Source of the DNA: Planctomycetota bacterium
GTDB taxonomy: Bacteria; Planctomycetota; Planctomycetia; Planctomycetales; Planctomycetaceae
NCBI GenBank assembly: GCA_023429275.1
Contig: JAEYWB010000267.1
Span: forward strand, 1-5,448
DNA: 5,448 nucleotides
Direction of reading: 5' to 3'
Under the pieces are notes generated by a model. That model was given only the letters and a program-made list of their open reading frames with translations. It was not told where the DNA came from and ran no database searches. Position 1 is the first letter of the stretch; each line of letters starts with the position of its first letter. A program made the translations under genes and the position numbers. Below are positions 1 through 5,418 of the stretch, piece by piece.

Positions 1-15
1 CCCGGGGGCGTGTTT

Positions 16-93
16 CGGTCGTTGGCCGCCTCCGGGGGGGGGGCGGGGGAGGCCGCACTACGGAGAGACGGGAGGTCCCTGGCCGCAAGCGGC
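16..93 (+). repeat. Two diverged copies of a 21-base unit, each encoding RSLAASG
   Basis: Positions 16-36 and 73-93 match at 14 of 21 bases by my count. Both translate in the same plus-strand frame to the heptapeptide RSLAASG, and they are 57 bases (19 codons) apart. Every codon that differs is synonymous: CGG/AGG, TCG/TCC, TTG/CTG, GCC/GCA, TCC/AGC and GGG/GGC. The shared core is TGGCCGC. This may be the remnant of a repetitive coding sequence whose start lies left of the window, or a chance similarity in GC-rich intergenic DNA. I do not call a gene. Confidence 0.35.
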
Positions 94-98
94 TGGGG
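77..98 (+). other. Stem-loop just downstream of the CFA synthase stop
   Basis: Positions 77-85 can pair with 90-98 around the four-base loop CAAG, giving nine pairs. Two of these are G-T wobbles on the plus strand, and they become C-A mismatches on the minus strand, so the fold is better in a plus-strand RNA. It begins 12 bases past the minus-strand stop codon of the CFA synthase gene. It could help end that transcript, but no U tract follows. It overlaps the second RSLAASG-coding repeat. Confidence 0.3.
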
Positions 99-109
99 CC
101 GGCTTCGAT

Positions 110-1342
110 TCAGGCGGCGCGGCGTTCTGATGTCCGGGCGAATTCCCGCTCCGTCTCGTAGATGTAGTCCCGCGTCTGCGGCACGGCGTGACGGTCGCGA
201 GTGAGCTGCATCTGGAACACCATCCCGCTCCCTTGCCGGAAGACCATCTCCGCACAGGCGAGGTAGAACTCGAACATCCGGCAGAAGCGCTCGTCGTAGA
301 TCCCCCGGATCCGCTCGCGGTTCGCCTGGAACCGTTTCGCCCAGTGGGCAAGCGTCTCGGCATAGTGGAGACGCAGGATCTCGACGTCTGTGACCCAGAG
401 CCGCTGTCGCTCGGTCGCCGGGAAGACCTCCGACAGCGAAGGGGTGTATCCACCGGGGAAGATGTACTTCCGGATCCAGGGGCCGGTCGTCCCGGGGACG
501 CTCATGCGGCCGATCGAGTGGAGGAGCATCACGCCGTCATCGGTCAGGAGCTCCTTGACCTTCGTGAAGAACTCGTCGTAGTGATGCACTCCGACGTGCT
601 CGAACATCCCGACCGAAACGATCCGGTCGAACCGGCCGGCCAGTTCGCGGTAGTCGCGGAGCTCGAACTTCACACGATCCGACAGCCCGGCCTCGGCGGC
701 TCGCCGCGTCGCGATCTGATGCTGCTCGGTCGAGAGGGTGACCCCCGTGACATGAACATCCTCGAGCCGCGCGAGGGCGAGCGCCATTCCCCCCCAGCCG
801 CAGCCGATGTCGAGGACCCGCTGGCCTGGCCGCAGCAGGAGCTTCGCGGCAATGTGCCGCTTCTTCTGCACCTGGGCAGATTCGAGCGTATCGCCCGGGT
901 CGGCAAAGTAGGCGCAGGAGTACTGCTGATCGGTATCGAGGAAGAGAGAGTAGAGTTCGGCCGAGAGGTCGTAGTGGTGCGCGACGTTCTTCTGCGCCTT
1001 GCCGATCGGGTTGTACTGCGTGACGACCCGCAGGGCCTTGGCAACGCGCCCGAGGAGCTTCTGCAGCGGATACCCCGTCAGCGAAAGCTTGTTGAGATTA
1101 AAGAGCTCGAGGAAGTCGTAGATCGTGCAGTCTTCAAAGACGATCTCTCCGTTCATGTACCCTTCGCCGAGGGCGAGGTCAGGGTTGAAGAAGAGTTTGC
1201 GATAGAGCGCCGGATTGGTGATCCGGAAGGTGACACAGGGACCGGGCCTGCCCGCATAGACGTGCCGTCGGCCGGTCGCGTCGATGACGGTGAGCTGCCC
1301 TGTCTGAATGAACCGCCGCAGAAGACGACCGAGCAGCCACAT
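110..1342 (-). CDS. cfa: Cyclopropane-fatty-acyl-phospholipid synthase family methyltransferase
   Basis: This 410-residue enzyme is expected to transfer a methylene group from S-adenosylmethionine to the double bond of an unsaturated acyl chain in a membrane phospholipid, acting at the inner face of the cytoplasmic membrane. Residues 1-110 form the N-terminal lipid-binding domain typical of bacterial CFA enzymes. The Rossmann-type methyltransferase domain follows, with the SAM motif VLDIGCGWGG at 176-185. Candidate bicarbonate-site residues by family comparison are Cys143 (YSCAYF), Glu248 (FEHVG), His275 and Ile277 (LLHSIGR) and probably Tyr327 (LHYAETL). YIFPGGYTPSL at 293-303 is also family-typical. 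Length is normal and nothing looks broken. The start is supported by AAGGAAGG eight bases upstream. The gene stands alone and is divergent from the membrane protein gene. Some relatives make methylated or hydroxylated rather than cyclopropane lipids, so the exact product is uncertain. Confidence 0.93.
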   Translation of the reverse strand: MWLLGRLLRRFIQTGQLTVIDATGRRHVYAGRPGPCVTFRITNPALYRKLFFNPDLALGEGYMNGEIVFEDCTIYDFLELFNLNKLSLTGYPLQKLLGRVAKALRVVTQYNPIGKAQKNVAHHYDLSAELYSLFLDTDQQYSCAYFADPGDTLESAQVQKKRHIAAKLLLRPGQRVLDIGCGWGGMALALARLEDVHVTGVTLSTEQHQIATRRAAEAGLSDRVKFELRDYRELAGRFDRIVSVGMFEHVGVHHYDEFFTKVKELLTDDGVMLLHSIGRMSVPGTTGPWIRKYIFPGGYTPSLSEVFPATERQRLWVTDVEILRLHYAETLAHWAKRFQANRERIRGIYDERFCRMFEFYLACAEMVFRQGSGMVFQMQLTRDRHAVPQTRDYIYETEREFARTSERRAA

Positions 1343-1350
1343 GGGAAATT

Positions 1351-1358
1351 CCTTCCTT
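1351..1358 (-). promoter_or_regulatory. Ribosome binding site of the CFA synthase gene
   Basis: On the minus strand this reads AAGGAAGG, with eight bases between it and the ATG at 1340-1342. It is a good Shine-Dalgarno sequence at a normal distance and supports the chosen start. Confidence 0.75.
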
Positions 1359-1573
1359 GGAATCGGTAAGCGGGCGGAACGGTAGTCGAAACCGAAAAGA
1401 AGGGCACTGGCAGTTTTCCCAGGGCTGTTCGCGTCAGCGGCATCCCCCGGCGAATCGCCAGCTCACGAGTCGCCCGCGTCGCCGGAGCCGGGTGAGGCCA
1501 GGTGAAAGGAAGGCGTCAAAGGAACTGCCAGGCCGTCACACCCCAGTCTCCCCCAATCCGCCAGCTTCTCGCG

Positions 1574-1622
1574 GGCTGCCCCGGGGCTTCGCAGCCGTTC
1601 CTTCTCCGATCGCACGGAGAGG
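1574..1622. other. Two adjacent stem-loops in the divergent intergenic region
   Basis: The first stem pairs GGCTGC (1574-1579) with GCAGCC (1591-1596) around an 11-base loop. The second pairs 1601-1608 with 1615-1622 around the six-base loop ATCGCA. It has eight pairs, one of them a T-G wobble on the plus strand, so the plus-strand RNA folds slightly better. Only four bases separate the two hairpins. They may be part of a long 5' leader of the membrane gene, part of the CFA leader on the other strand, or an independent small RNA. No T-rich tail follows on either strand. Confidence 0.35.
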
Positions 1623-1658
1623 AGCATGGACTGGGCGTTTGGCTGAGCCGGATTCTGC

Positions 1659-1688
1659 TTGACCGCCGATTGCTCGTGTCCGCACGAT
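1659..1688 (+). promoter_or_regulatory. Weak sigma-70-like promoter candidate for the membrane protein gene
   Basis: TTGACC at 1659-1664 matches the -35 consensus at five of six positions. Eighteen bases later, CACGAT at 1683-1688 matches the -10 consensus at only three of six. This would give a leader of roughly 85 bases before the ATG at 1779, enough to hold the 1721-1763 hairpin. Planctomycete promoters often differ from the E. coli consensus, so this is only a candidate. Confidence 0.18.
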
Positions 1689-1720
1689 GCCCACCACCAC
1701 CGGACAGTCTGCCCCGATGT

Positions 1721-1763
1721 CGAGCGACGGGCCTGTCGATCGGCCTCGCCCTCCCCTCGCTCG
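1721..1763 (+). other. Inverted repeat just before the ribosome binding site of the membrane gene
   Basis: CGAGCGA (1721-1727) is perfectly complementary to TCGCTCG (1757-1763). Further pairs are possible inside, for example GGG at 1729-1731 with CCC at 1754-1756 past a one-base bulge. The stem ends four bases before the GAGG ribosome binding site (1768-1771). Such a leader hairpin could affect translation, but seven-base stems are not rare in DNA this GC-rich. Confidence 0.25.
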
Positions 1764-1778
1764 GTTTGAGGCTCCCCG

Positions 1779-3167
1779 ATGGGGCTCGTCACCGTTGTCC
1801 GCCGCGCCTTCGCCGTCAATCCGCAGGCCCTCCCCGTCAGCAGCCGGGAGAACGCGACCCTCCAGGCCCGCGGACTCCATGAGCCCACCCTCCGCTGCTA
1901 CCTCGCCTGGCGACGAAGCCTGATGCTGTTCGTCGTCCTCTCGACGCTCTTGAGCGCCGGACTGGCGACCTACCGCCAACTGACCGAAACCGACGAACGC
2001 GCCGAACTGTTCGACAGGATCGCGGAGCGGTTCTCCGCGCAGACCTCGACGCCCGCCCCGCTCACCCCAGTTCCACTTCCCTCCGGTCCGCTTCCCTTCC
2101 CTCCCCTCCCGGCAGCGGACGATGCCGAAGAGGATGAAGACGACGACGAAGTGCCGGCCGCCGGGACTTCGGGAGTCTCTCTTTCGGCCTCGGCTCAGAG
2201 TCAGGCGGAAGCCGACGAGGACGTTGAGGATCCGGAAGAGCCCCCGCCGGAGACCGCTTTCGGAAAGTTCACCGACTTCGTCCAGCTGATGTCTCTCTAC
2301 GCACTCCCCGTTGCCGCGCTCGCGGTCGTCCTCCTGTGGACCCGGCTTCGGCTGTCGTTCTGGATCATGGTCGCGGCGTTCACGTTCGCATTCATGGTCC
2401 CGCTCCTCATCGCCCTCTGCCCCTGGAGCTGGTGGGGTTACGAGGAGACCGTCTTCTCGCCGCAGACTCAGCCGCTCCAATACCTGGAGGCGACGGTCGA
2501 GGGACTACTCGAGGGAACCGCATACCTCGTGACGCTGCTGCCGACGGTGCTGTCGCTCGTTCCCGGAGTCCAGCGAGCCTGCGTGCGGGTGAAGATGCTG
2601 ATGCCCCAGGCGATGCTCCCCGGCTGGTTCCTGGTGGTCGCTTCGCCGTTCTACACGCTGTTCCTGCTCGTCATGTTCGTCGCTGTCAACCAGGTCGACT
2701 CGCACCCGCTGTTCTTCTGCGGCATGCTCCTGTTCCTGCTCGCTCCGCTGACCTACGCCGTGAGGACGGACCTCGTCACCCGGCCCCTCTCCTCACCGGA
2801 CGACTTTCGCCGGCTCCGCGCTGTCCAGAGGGTCGTCGGGGGGACGACCGGCCTCGCGGCGGCTCTCCTCACGACCTACCTGGCGACGCGCGAAGTGGCG
2901 GGGGTCCGCCTGCTCGGTCTCGACCCCGCCAGGTCGATCCTCGGTCCGCTCGATCTTGTGGAGTTTGGCCTGGAGTTCTTAAGCCGCTCGATGTTCGTCA
3001 CGGCGCTCGGCGCCGATCTCTTCATGCGAATGAACCTCGCCGCCTGGAGGAACACGCAAGCCTTCGCCGGATCGCCCGACGCCGCCGGCTACGACCGGGT
3101 CATGGGCGCGCTGGAACGGCTCTCGTCTGGAGAACGGTCCTCACCGACCGGTCGACCACATGCGTGA
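1779..3167 (+). CDS. Uncharacterised multi-spanning membrane protein with an acidic, proline-rich loop
   Basis: I do not recognise a named family for this 462-residue protein, though the N-terminal stretch (NPQALPVSSRENATLQARGL, then YLAWRRS) resembles conserved planctomycete hypothetical proteins. A basic N-terminus precedes the first membrane helix (about 46-64). Residues 87-160 are low-complexity: proline-rich at 91-112, then the acidic run DDAEEDEDDDE at 114-124 and more acidic residues. Further likely helices are at about 167-188, 193-214, 247-263, 281-304, 310-327 and 353-371, with a possible eighth at 390-412. Arginines and lysines fit an N-in topology, which places the acidic loop outside the cytoplasm. 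The start is supported by GAGG seven bases upstream and an in-frame stop at 1767-1769. No catalytic motif is visible. It is divergent from the CFA gene and convergent with the DUF6807 gene. A transporter, sensor or envelope role are all possible; none is shown. Confidence 0.85.
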   Translation: MGLVTVVRRAFAVNPQALPVSSRENATLQARGLHEPTLRCYLAWRRSLMLFVVLSTLLSAGLATYRQLTETDERAELFDRIAERFSAQTSTPAPLTPVPLPSGPLPFPPLPAADDAEEDEDDDEVPAAGTSGVSLSASAQSQAEADEDVEDPEEPPPETAFGKFTDFVQLMSLYALPVAALAVVLLWTRLRLSFWIMVAAFTFAFMVPLLIALCPWSWWGYEETVFSPQTQPLQYLEATVEGLLEGTAYLVTLLPTVLSLVPGVQRACVRVKMLMPQAMLPGWFLVVASPFYTLFLLVMFVAVNQVDSHPLFFCGMLLFLLAPLTYAVRTDLVTRPLSSPDDFRRLRAVQRVVGGTTGLAAALLTTYLATREVAGVRLLGLDPARSILGPLDLVEFGLEFLSRSMFVTALGADLFMRMNLAAWRNTQAFAGSPDAAGYDRVMGALERLSSGERSSPTGRPHA

Positions 3168-3204
3168 CGGCTCGGCAGGCAATAGAGCCCCTTATGCCGT
3201 GCCG
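3168..3204. terminator. Inverted repeat between convergent genes, possible bidirectional terminator
   Basis: CGGCTCGGCA (3168-3177) pairs with TGCCGTGCCG (3195-3204) at nine of ten positions, with one central T-T mismatch and a 17-base loop. It starts right after the membrane protein stop and runs into the last codons of the minus-strand gene. Its place between convergent genes suggests a two-way terminator. Neither side has a T tract, so termination would have to be atypical. Confidence 0.35.
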
Positions 3205-4130
3205 GTCTCATCCACCAGTTCGTACATGCGGTTCGGCTTCATTGATTTGACGATCTTGCGGGGTGGCCGGCTGGTCCAGGCGGTCAGAACCTCGGCGGCT
3301 TTCTCCGGATCGATGCGGCTGCGATGGGCATGCAGCAGGTAGCGGAGGACCAGCGGGCTCTCCTTGCTGATCGTCTGCCCCGCGTCGAAACAGAGTGAGC
3401 ATCCCATCCAGCCGTCCGCCCGGACGTGCCACTTGGGAAGGCCCTCTCCGTTCGAGGGATGCGAGAAGTACGTGATCCCTTCGACGAGCGAGATATTCCC
3501 GTTCCGCGGCGAGCGGATCGGACCGGTGTAGTCCACCCAGCGGGCTGGCGTTCCGAAGATCTCCGGCTCGCCCGTGCGTCCCTCGCTGTTGGTCAGCGTT
3601 CCGCCGCCGAAGTGGACCGACAGGCTTCTCGCCACCCGGACCGCCAGCAGGCCGAAGTTCGACTTCTGCAGCTCGATCATCCCGGAGCGCGGGGCGAGGT
3701 TCGTCTGCAGGTCGAGGAGATACTCGCCGTTCTCCAGCGGCCGAAGGCCGACGATCACGTCCTGATCGAGAAGCGGCGCGGCGTCGTGGCCATCACGCCA
3801 TTGCAGGCGGACCGCCATCTGGGCTTCCTCGTCGGAGTCTTCATAGAGAAGCCACTCCGTCTGCTCGATGCGGGCCTTGGACGTGTCGGCCCAGAAGTCG
3901 ATCCCCTGGACCTTTGCGTGGGCGAACCAGATCGATCGATGATGGTCGTGATTCGGCGCACCGGGGTGTCCCATGCGGGTGAGAGATTCCCCCGAACCCG
4001 GTCCGACGAACGGCCAGAAGAAAGGGCGGGGATATTCCGGCCCGAAGTTCCAGCGAGTCTTCTCGACGCCGTCGATCCTCAGCGAAACCTGGTGGCCGGG
4101 CAGGGGAACGCATTCGCAGCGAGGAAGCAT
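3192..4130 (-). CDS. PmoA family protein (DUF6807), function unknown
   Basis: This 312-residue protein matches the family filed as 'methane oxygenase PmoA' (DUF6807), which is common in planctomycetes and Bacteroidetes. The label is misleading: the protein has no membrane helices and is unlike the membrane subunit of particulate methane monooxygenase. Family hallmarks seen are RPFFWPFVGP (35-44), the histidine-rich NHDHHRSIWFAH (60-71), GIDFW (76-80), FGLLAVRVA (159-167), ARWVDYTGP (196-204) and GITYFSHPSN (218-227). His61, Asp62, His63, His64 and Arg65 could form a binding or active site, but this is inference. There is no signal peptide, so it is probably cytoplasmic, unlike secreted relatives. 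The bases before the ATG show no Shine-Dalgarno sequence, yet an in-frame stop lies at 4146-4148 and no other start fits better. It lies 116 bases downstream of the protease gene on the same strand. Confidence 0.87.
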   Translation of the reverse strand: MLPRCECVPLPGHQVSLRIDGVEKTRWNFGPEYPRPFFWPFVGPGSGESLTRMGHPGAPNHDHHRSIWFAHAKVQGIDFWADTSKARIEQTEWLLYEDSDEEAQMAVRLQWRDGHDAAPLLDQDVIVGLRPLENGEYLLDLQTNLAPRSGMIELQKSNFGLLAVRVARSLSVHFGGGTLTNSEGRTGEPEIFGTPARWVDYTGPIRSPRNGNISLVEGITYFSHPSNGEGLPKWHVRADGWMGCSLCFDAGQTISKESPLVLRYLLHAHRSRIDPEKAAEVLTAWTSRPPRKIVKSMKPNRMYELVDETGTA

Positions 4131-4137
4131 GGCTTGA

Positions 4138-4165
4138 GTGGGTCGTTAGTGGTGGTAGTGGGCAG
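4138..4165 (-). repeat. Degenerate seven-base repeats directly upstream of the DUF6807 gene
   Basis: Read on the minus strand from 4165, this splits into about four degenerate heptamers, starting with CTGCCCA and CTACCAC. It ends seven bases before the ATG of the DUF6807 gene, so it fills the place where a ribosome binding site would be. Part of it (CCACCACTAACG, 4144-4155) is nearly repeated at the right edge of the window. GTGGGCAG at 4158-4165 on the plus strand pairs perfectly with CTGCCCAC at 4230-4237. Confidence 0.45.
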
Positions 4166-4222
4166 GAAGGAGCGAGAGGGACGTTTGGCGATTGAGAAGT
4201 GACATCGTTTCCTTGCGACCCG

Positions 4223-4250
4223 CTGCCAACTGCCCACCACCCACTTTTAC
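4223..4250 (+). repeat. Degenerate seven-base repeats at the end of the protease gene, opposite orientation
   Basis: On the plus strand this begins with the heptamers CTGCCAA and CTGCCCA, then CCACCCA and a fourth, poorer unit. It has the same family sequence as 4138-4165 but the other orientation. The two arrays form an imperfect inverted repeat around 57 bases (4166-4222) that are otherwise unremarkable. It touches the stop codon of the protease gene (4247-4249). Short heptamer arrays between genes occur in several bacterial groups; their role here is unknown. Confidence 0.45.
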
Positions 4251-5329
4251 TTCTCTTCCAGCTCTCCAAGCTGCAGTTCGAAGTCCTTCGGCTTGCTGTC
4301 CCGCAGGACCTGGAGGCGGATGCGGCGGCCGGGAGGCTCGCTTCCGACGAGATCGATCAGGGTTTCGATGTCCGGCACCTTCTTTCCCTGGAAGGTCACC
4401 AGAACATCACCGACCTTGATCCCGGCCCGGTCCGCCGGAGAACGCTCGTGAACCGTCGTGATCTTCAGACCCGCGTCCGCTTTCTCTCCCGACACTCCGA
4501 GGAATGAACCGGTGTGCCCCTTGATGTCCTCCGACGCGACGAGGCGGTCCCATTCCTCCTGGAAGACGCCGATCGGGGCGTGAAAGTTCATCGAGGTCTG
4601 GGGACCGATGCGGCTGTTGATCCCGATGACATGCCCTTCCATGTCGAAGACCGGCCCCCCGGAATCGCCGCCGACGAGTTCGCAGTCGGTCTGGATCGTG
4701 TTGCGCGACGTCGACAGGACCCGGCCGAACCGGAGCGGCGCGGGGCGTTCCTTGTTGAAGCCGCCGGGGTGGCCCATCGTCAGGCACCACTCCGTTCGTT
4801 CCACCGAATCGCCCGCGGCCATCGGTGCGAACGGCAAGTCCTTCTGGTCACCCTGAATCTTGATGAGCCCGGCATCTGCCAGGCGATGCCGACCGAGAAT
4901 CTTGCCCTCAACGACCCTGCCACTCGGGAGAATGATTCGCGCCCGGCCACCGGGAGGCCCGGAGACGTGTCCGGCCGTCAGGACGTAGCCGTCCTTCGTG
5001 ACGATCACACCGCTCCCCTGGGCGCGGCCAATCTGAATGCCGACGACGGTTGGAGCGACCTTGGCGGCCACCGCCTTGAGGTGCCCCTCCATCTCGGCCA
5101 GGTCGGCGAGCGTCTCCGGAGAGCGTTTGGAGAAGACGGGCGGAACGAGCAGCTCGGACGGATCCGGAGTCTCAACTTTCGTCTGGTTCTCGGCCCCCGC
5201 CCCGGGTGTCGTTGCCGCTGCCGGAGAGACCGGCTTCCCTGCCCCGGCCTCGTCGGCGAGCGCCGGAGCCTGCACCGACAGCCACGCGGCGATCACCGCC
5301 GCCAACCTCATTCGGACATCGCGCCGCAT
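4247..5329 (-). CDS. Secreted HtrA-like trypsin-fold serine protease with one PDZ domain
   Basis: This 360-residue protein should degrade or check unfolded proteins outside the cytoplasm. Residues 1-25 are a signal peptide (basic start, then LAAVIAAWLSVQAPALA) with likely cleavage before DEAG. A proline- and alanine-rich linker reaches about residue 60. The protease domain has the triad His121 (LTAGHV), Asp152 (ADAGLIKI) and Ser223 (GGDSGGP), all intact. A single PDZ domain covers about 276-345 (LKITTVHERSPADRAGIKVGDVL region). DegP has two PDZ domains and GNSGG at the active serine, so this is closer to single-PDZ, DegS-like or planctomycete paralogues. Only two cysteines exist, 182 and 216, and they could form a disulfide. 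The first ATG is preferred over Met7 because a GGGGAGGG site precedes it. The DUF6807 gene follows on the same strand after 116 bases. Confidence 0.92.
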   Translation of the reverse strand: MRRDVRMRLAAVIAAWLSVQAPALADEAGAGKPVSPAAATTPGAGAENQTKVETPDPSELLVPPVFSKRSPETLADLAEMEGHLKAVAAKVAPTVVGIQIGRAQGSGVIVTKDGYVLTAGHVSGPPGGRARIILPSGRVVEGKILGRHRLADAGLIKIQGDQKDLPFAPMAAGDSVERTEWCLTMGHPGGFNKERPAPLRFGRVLSTSRNTIQTDCELVGGDSGGPVFDMEGHVIGINSRIGPQTSMNFHAPIGVFQEEWDRLVASEDIKGHTGSFLGVSGEKADAGLKITTVHERSPADRAGIKVGDVLVTFQGKKVPDIETLIDLVGSEPPGRRIRLQVLRDSKPKDFELQLGELEEK

Positions 5330-5334
5330 GGCGG

Positions 5335-5342
5335 CCCTCCCC
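5335..5342 (-). promoter_or_regulatory. Ribosome binding site of the protease gene
   Basis: On the minus strand this reads GGGGAGGG, with five bases to the ATG at 5327-5329. It favours this start over the in-frame ATG six codons later, which has no such site. It overlaps the ten-base palindrome TCCCCGGGGA (5338-5347). Confidence 0.65.
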
Positions 5343-5366
5343 GGGGAAGTGGTCCTGCCATCATAT

Positions 5367-5383
5367 GCCGACCCATCGTCGGC
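5367..5383. other. Small stem-loop upstream of the protease gene
   Basis: GCCGAC (5367-5372) pairs perfectly with GTCGGC (5378-5383) around the five-base loop CCATC. It is about 37 bases upstream of the protease start. It could be a leader hairpin or the terminator of a gene beyond the window edge. No T tract follows on either strand. Confidence 0.3.
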
Positions 5384-5418
5384 GTCGAAGGGACTGGTCA
5401 GGAATCGGGAGTCCGGGG

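Larger units (their letters stand above)
1..109. other. Gene-poor stretch downstream of the CFA synthase gene
   Basis: This stretch has no gene I can support. It holds a ten-G tract at 34-43, followed by one C and five more Gs, which is prone to slippage and to sequencing error. A six-base inverted repeat (28-33 with 48-53) brackets the G tract. A longer hairpin lies at 77-98. The plus frame is open from the window edge to a stop at about 204, but its second half is antisense to the end of the CFA synthase gene. No T-rich tract follows the minus-strand stop, so I see no classical intrinsic terminator. Confidence 0.5.
1343..1778. other. Divergent intergenic region without a supported gene
   Basis: These 436 bases separate the minus-strand CFA synthase from the plus-strand membrane protein, so they should carry both promoters. 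Several short frames are open here, but their translations are arginine- and proline-rich, show no domain and mostly lack a ribosome binding site, so I treat them as chance frames of GC-rich DNA. What I can see is the CFA ribosome binding site, hairpins at 1574-1596, 1601-1622 and 1721-1763, a weak sigma-70-like promoter at 1659-1688, and the motif TGCCCACCACC at 1688-1698, which recurs at 4231-4241. I found no convincing promoter for the CFA gene itself. Confidence 0.6.

Noticed and set aside
188..1369. A 393-residue open frame on the plus strand opposite the CFA synthase gene
   Set aside because: It is antisense to a clear enzyme with all family motifs. Its translation is rich in Arg, Glu, Asp and Pro with no domain, as expected for the mirror frame of a GC-rich gene.
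1405..1425. TGGCAG followed by a T-rich stretch as a sigma-54 promoter
   Set aside because: The -12 element TTGC is not at the needed spacing, and no nearby gene suggests sigma-54 control.
1407..1531. Nine-base inverted repeat CTGGCAGTT (1407-1415) with AACTGCCAG (1523-1531)
   Set aside because: The arms are over 100 bases apart. A match of this length within a region this large is reasonably likely by chance.
1357..1882. Plus-strand frames of about 100 and 126 residues in the divergent intergenic region
   Set aside because: The translations are Arg/Pro-rich without domain or signal, and the second runs into the membrane protein gene in another frame.
1536..2480. A 314-residue open frame on the minus strand over the intergenic region and the membrane protein gene
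   Set aside because: The translation is low-complexity Arg/Glu/Gly-rich and has no recognisable domain. It opposes a membrane protein with a good start and coherent helices.
2336..3250. A 304-residue plus-strand frame inside and past the membrane protein gene
   Set aside because: It is an out-of-frame reading of the membrane gene, rich in Arg, Pro and Ala, with no ribosome binding site or domain.
3192..4130. The DUF6807 gene as a methane or ammonia monooxygenase subunit
   Set aside because: It has no membrane helices and the motifs belong to DUF6807. No B or C subunit gene is nearby, so the name is only a legacy label.
3426..4202. A 258-residue plus-strand frame opposite the DUF6807 gene
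   Set aside because: The minus strand carries all family motifs of DUF6807 in one intact frame; the plus frame shows none.
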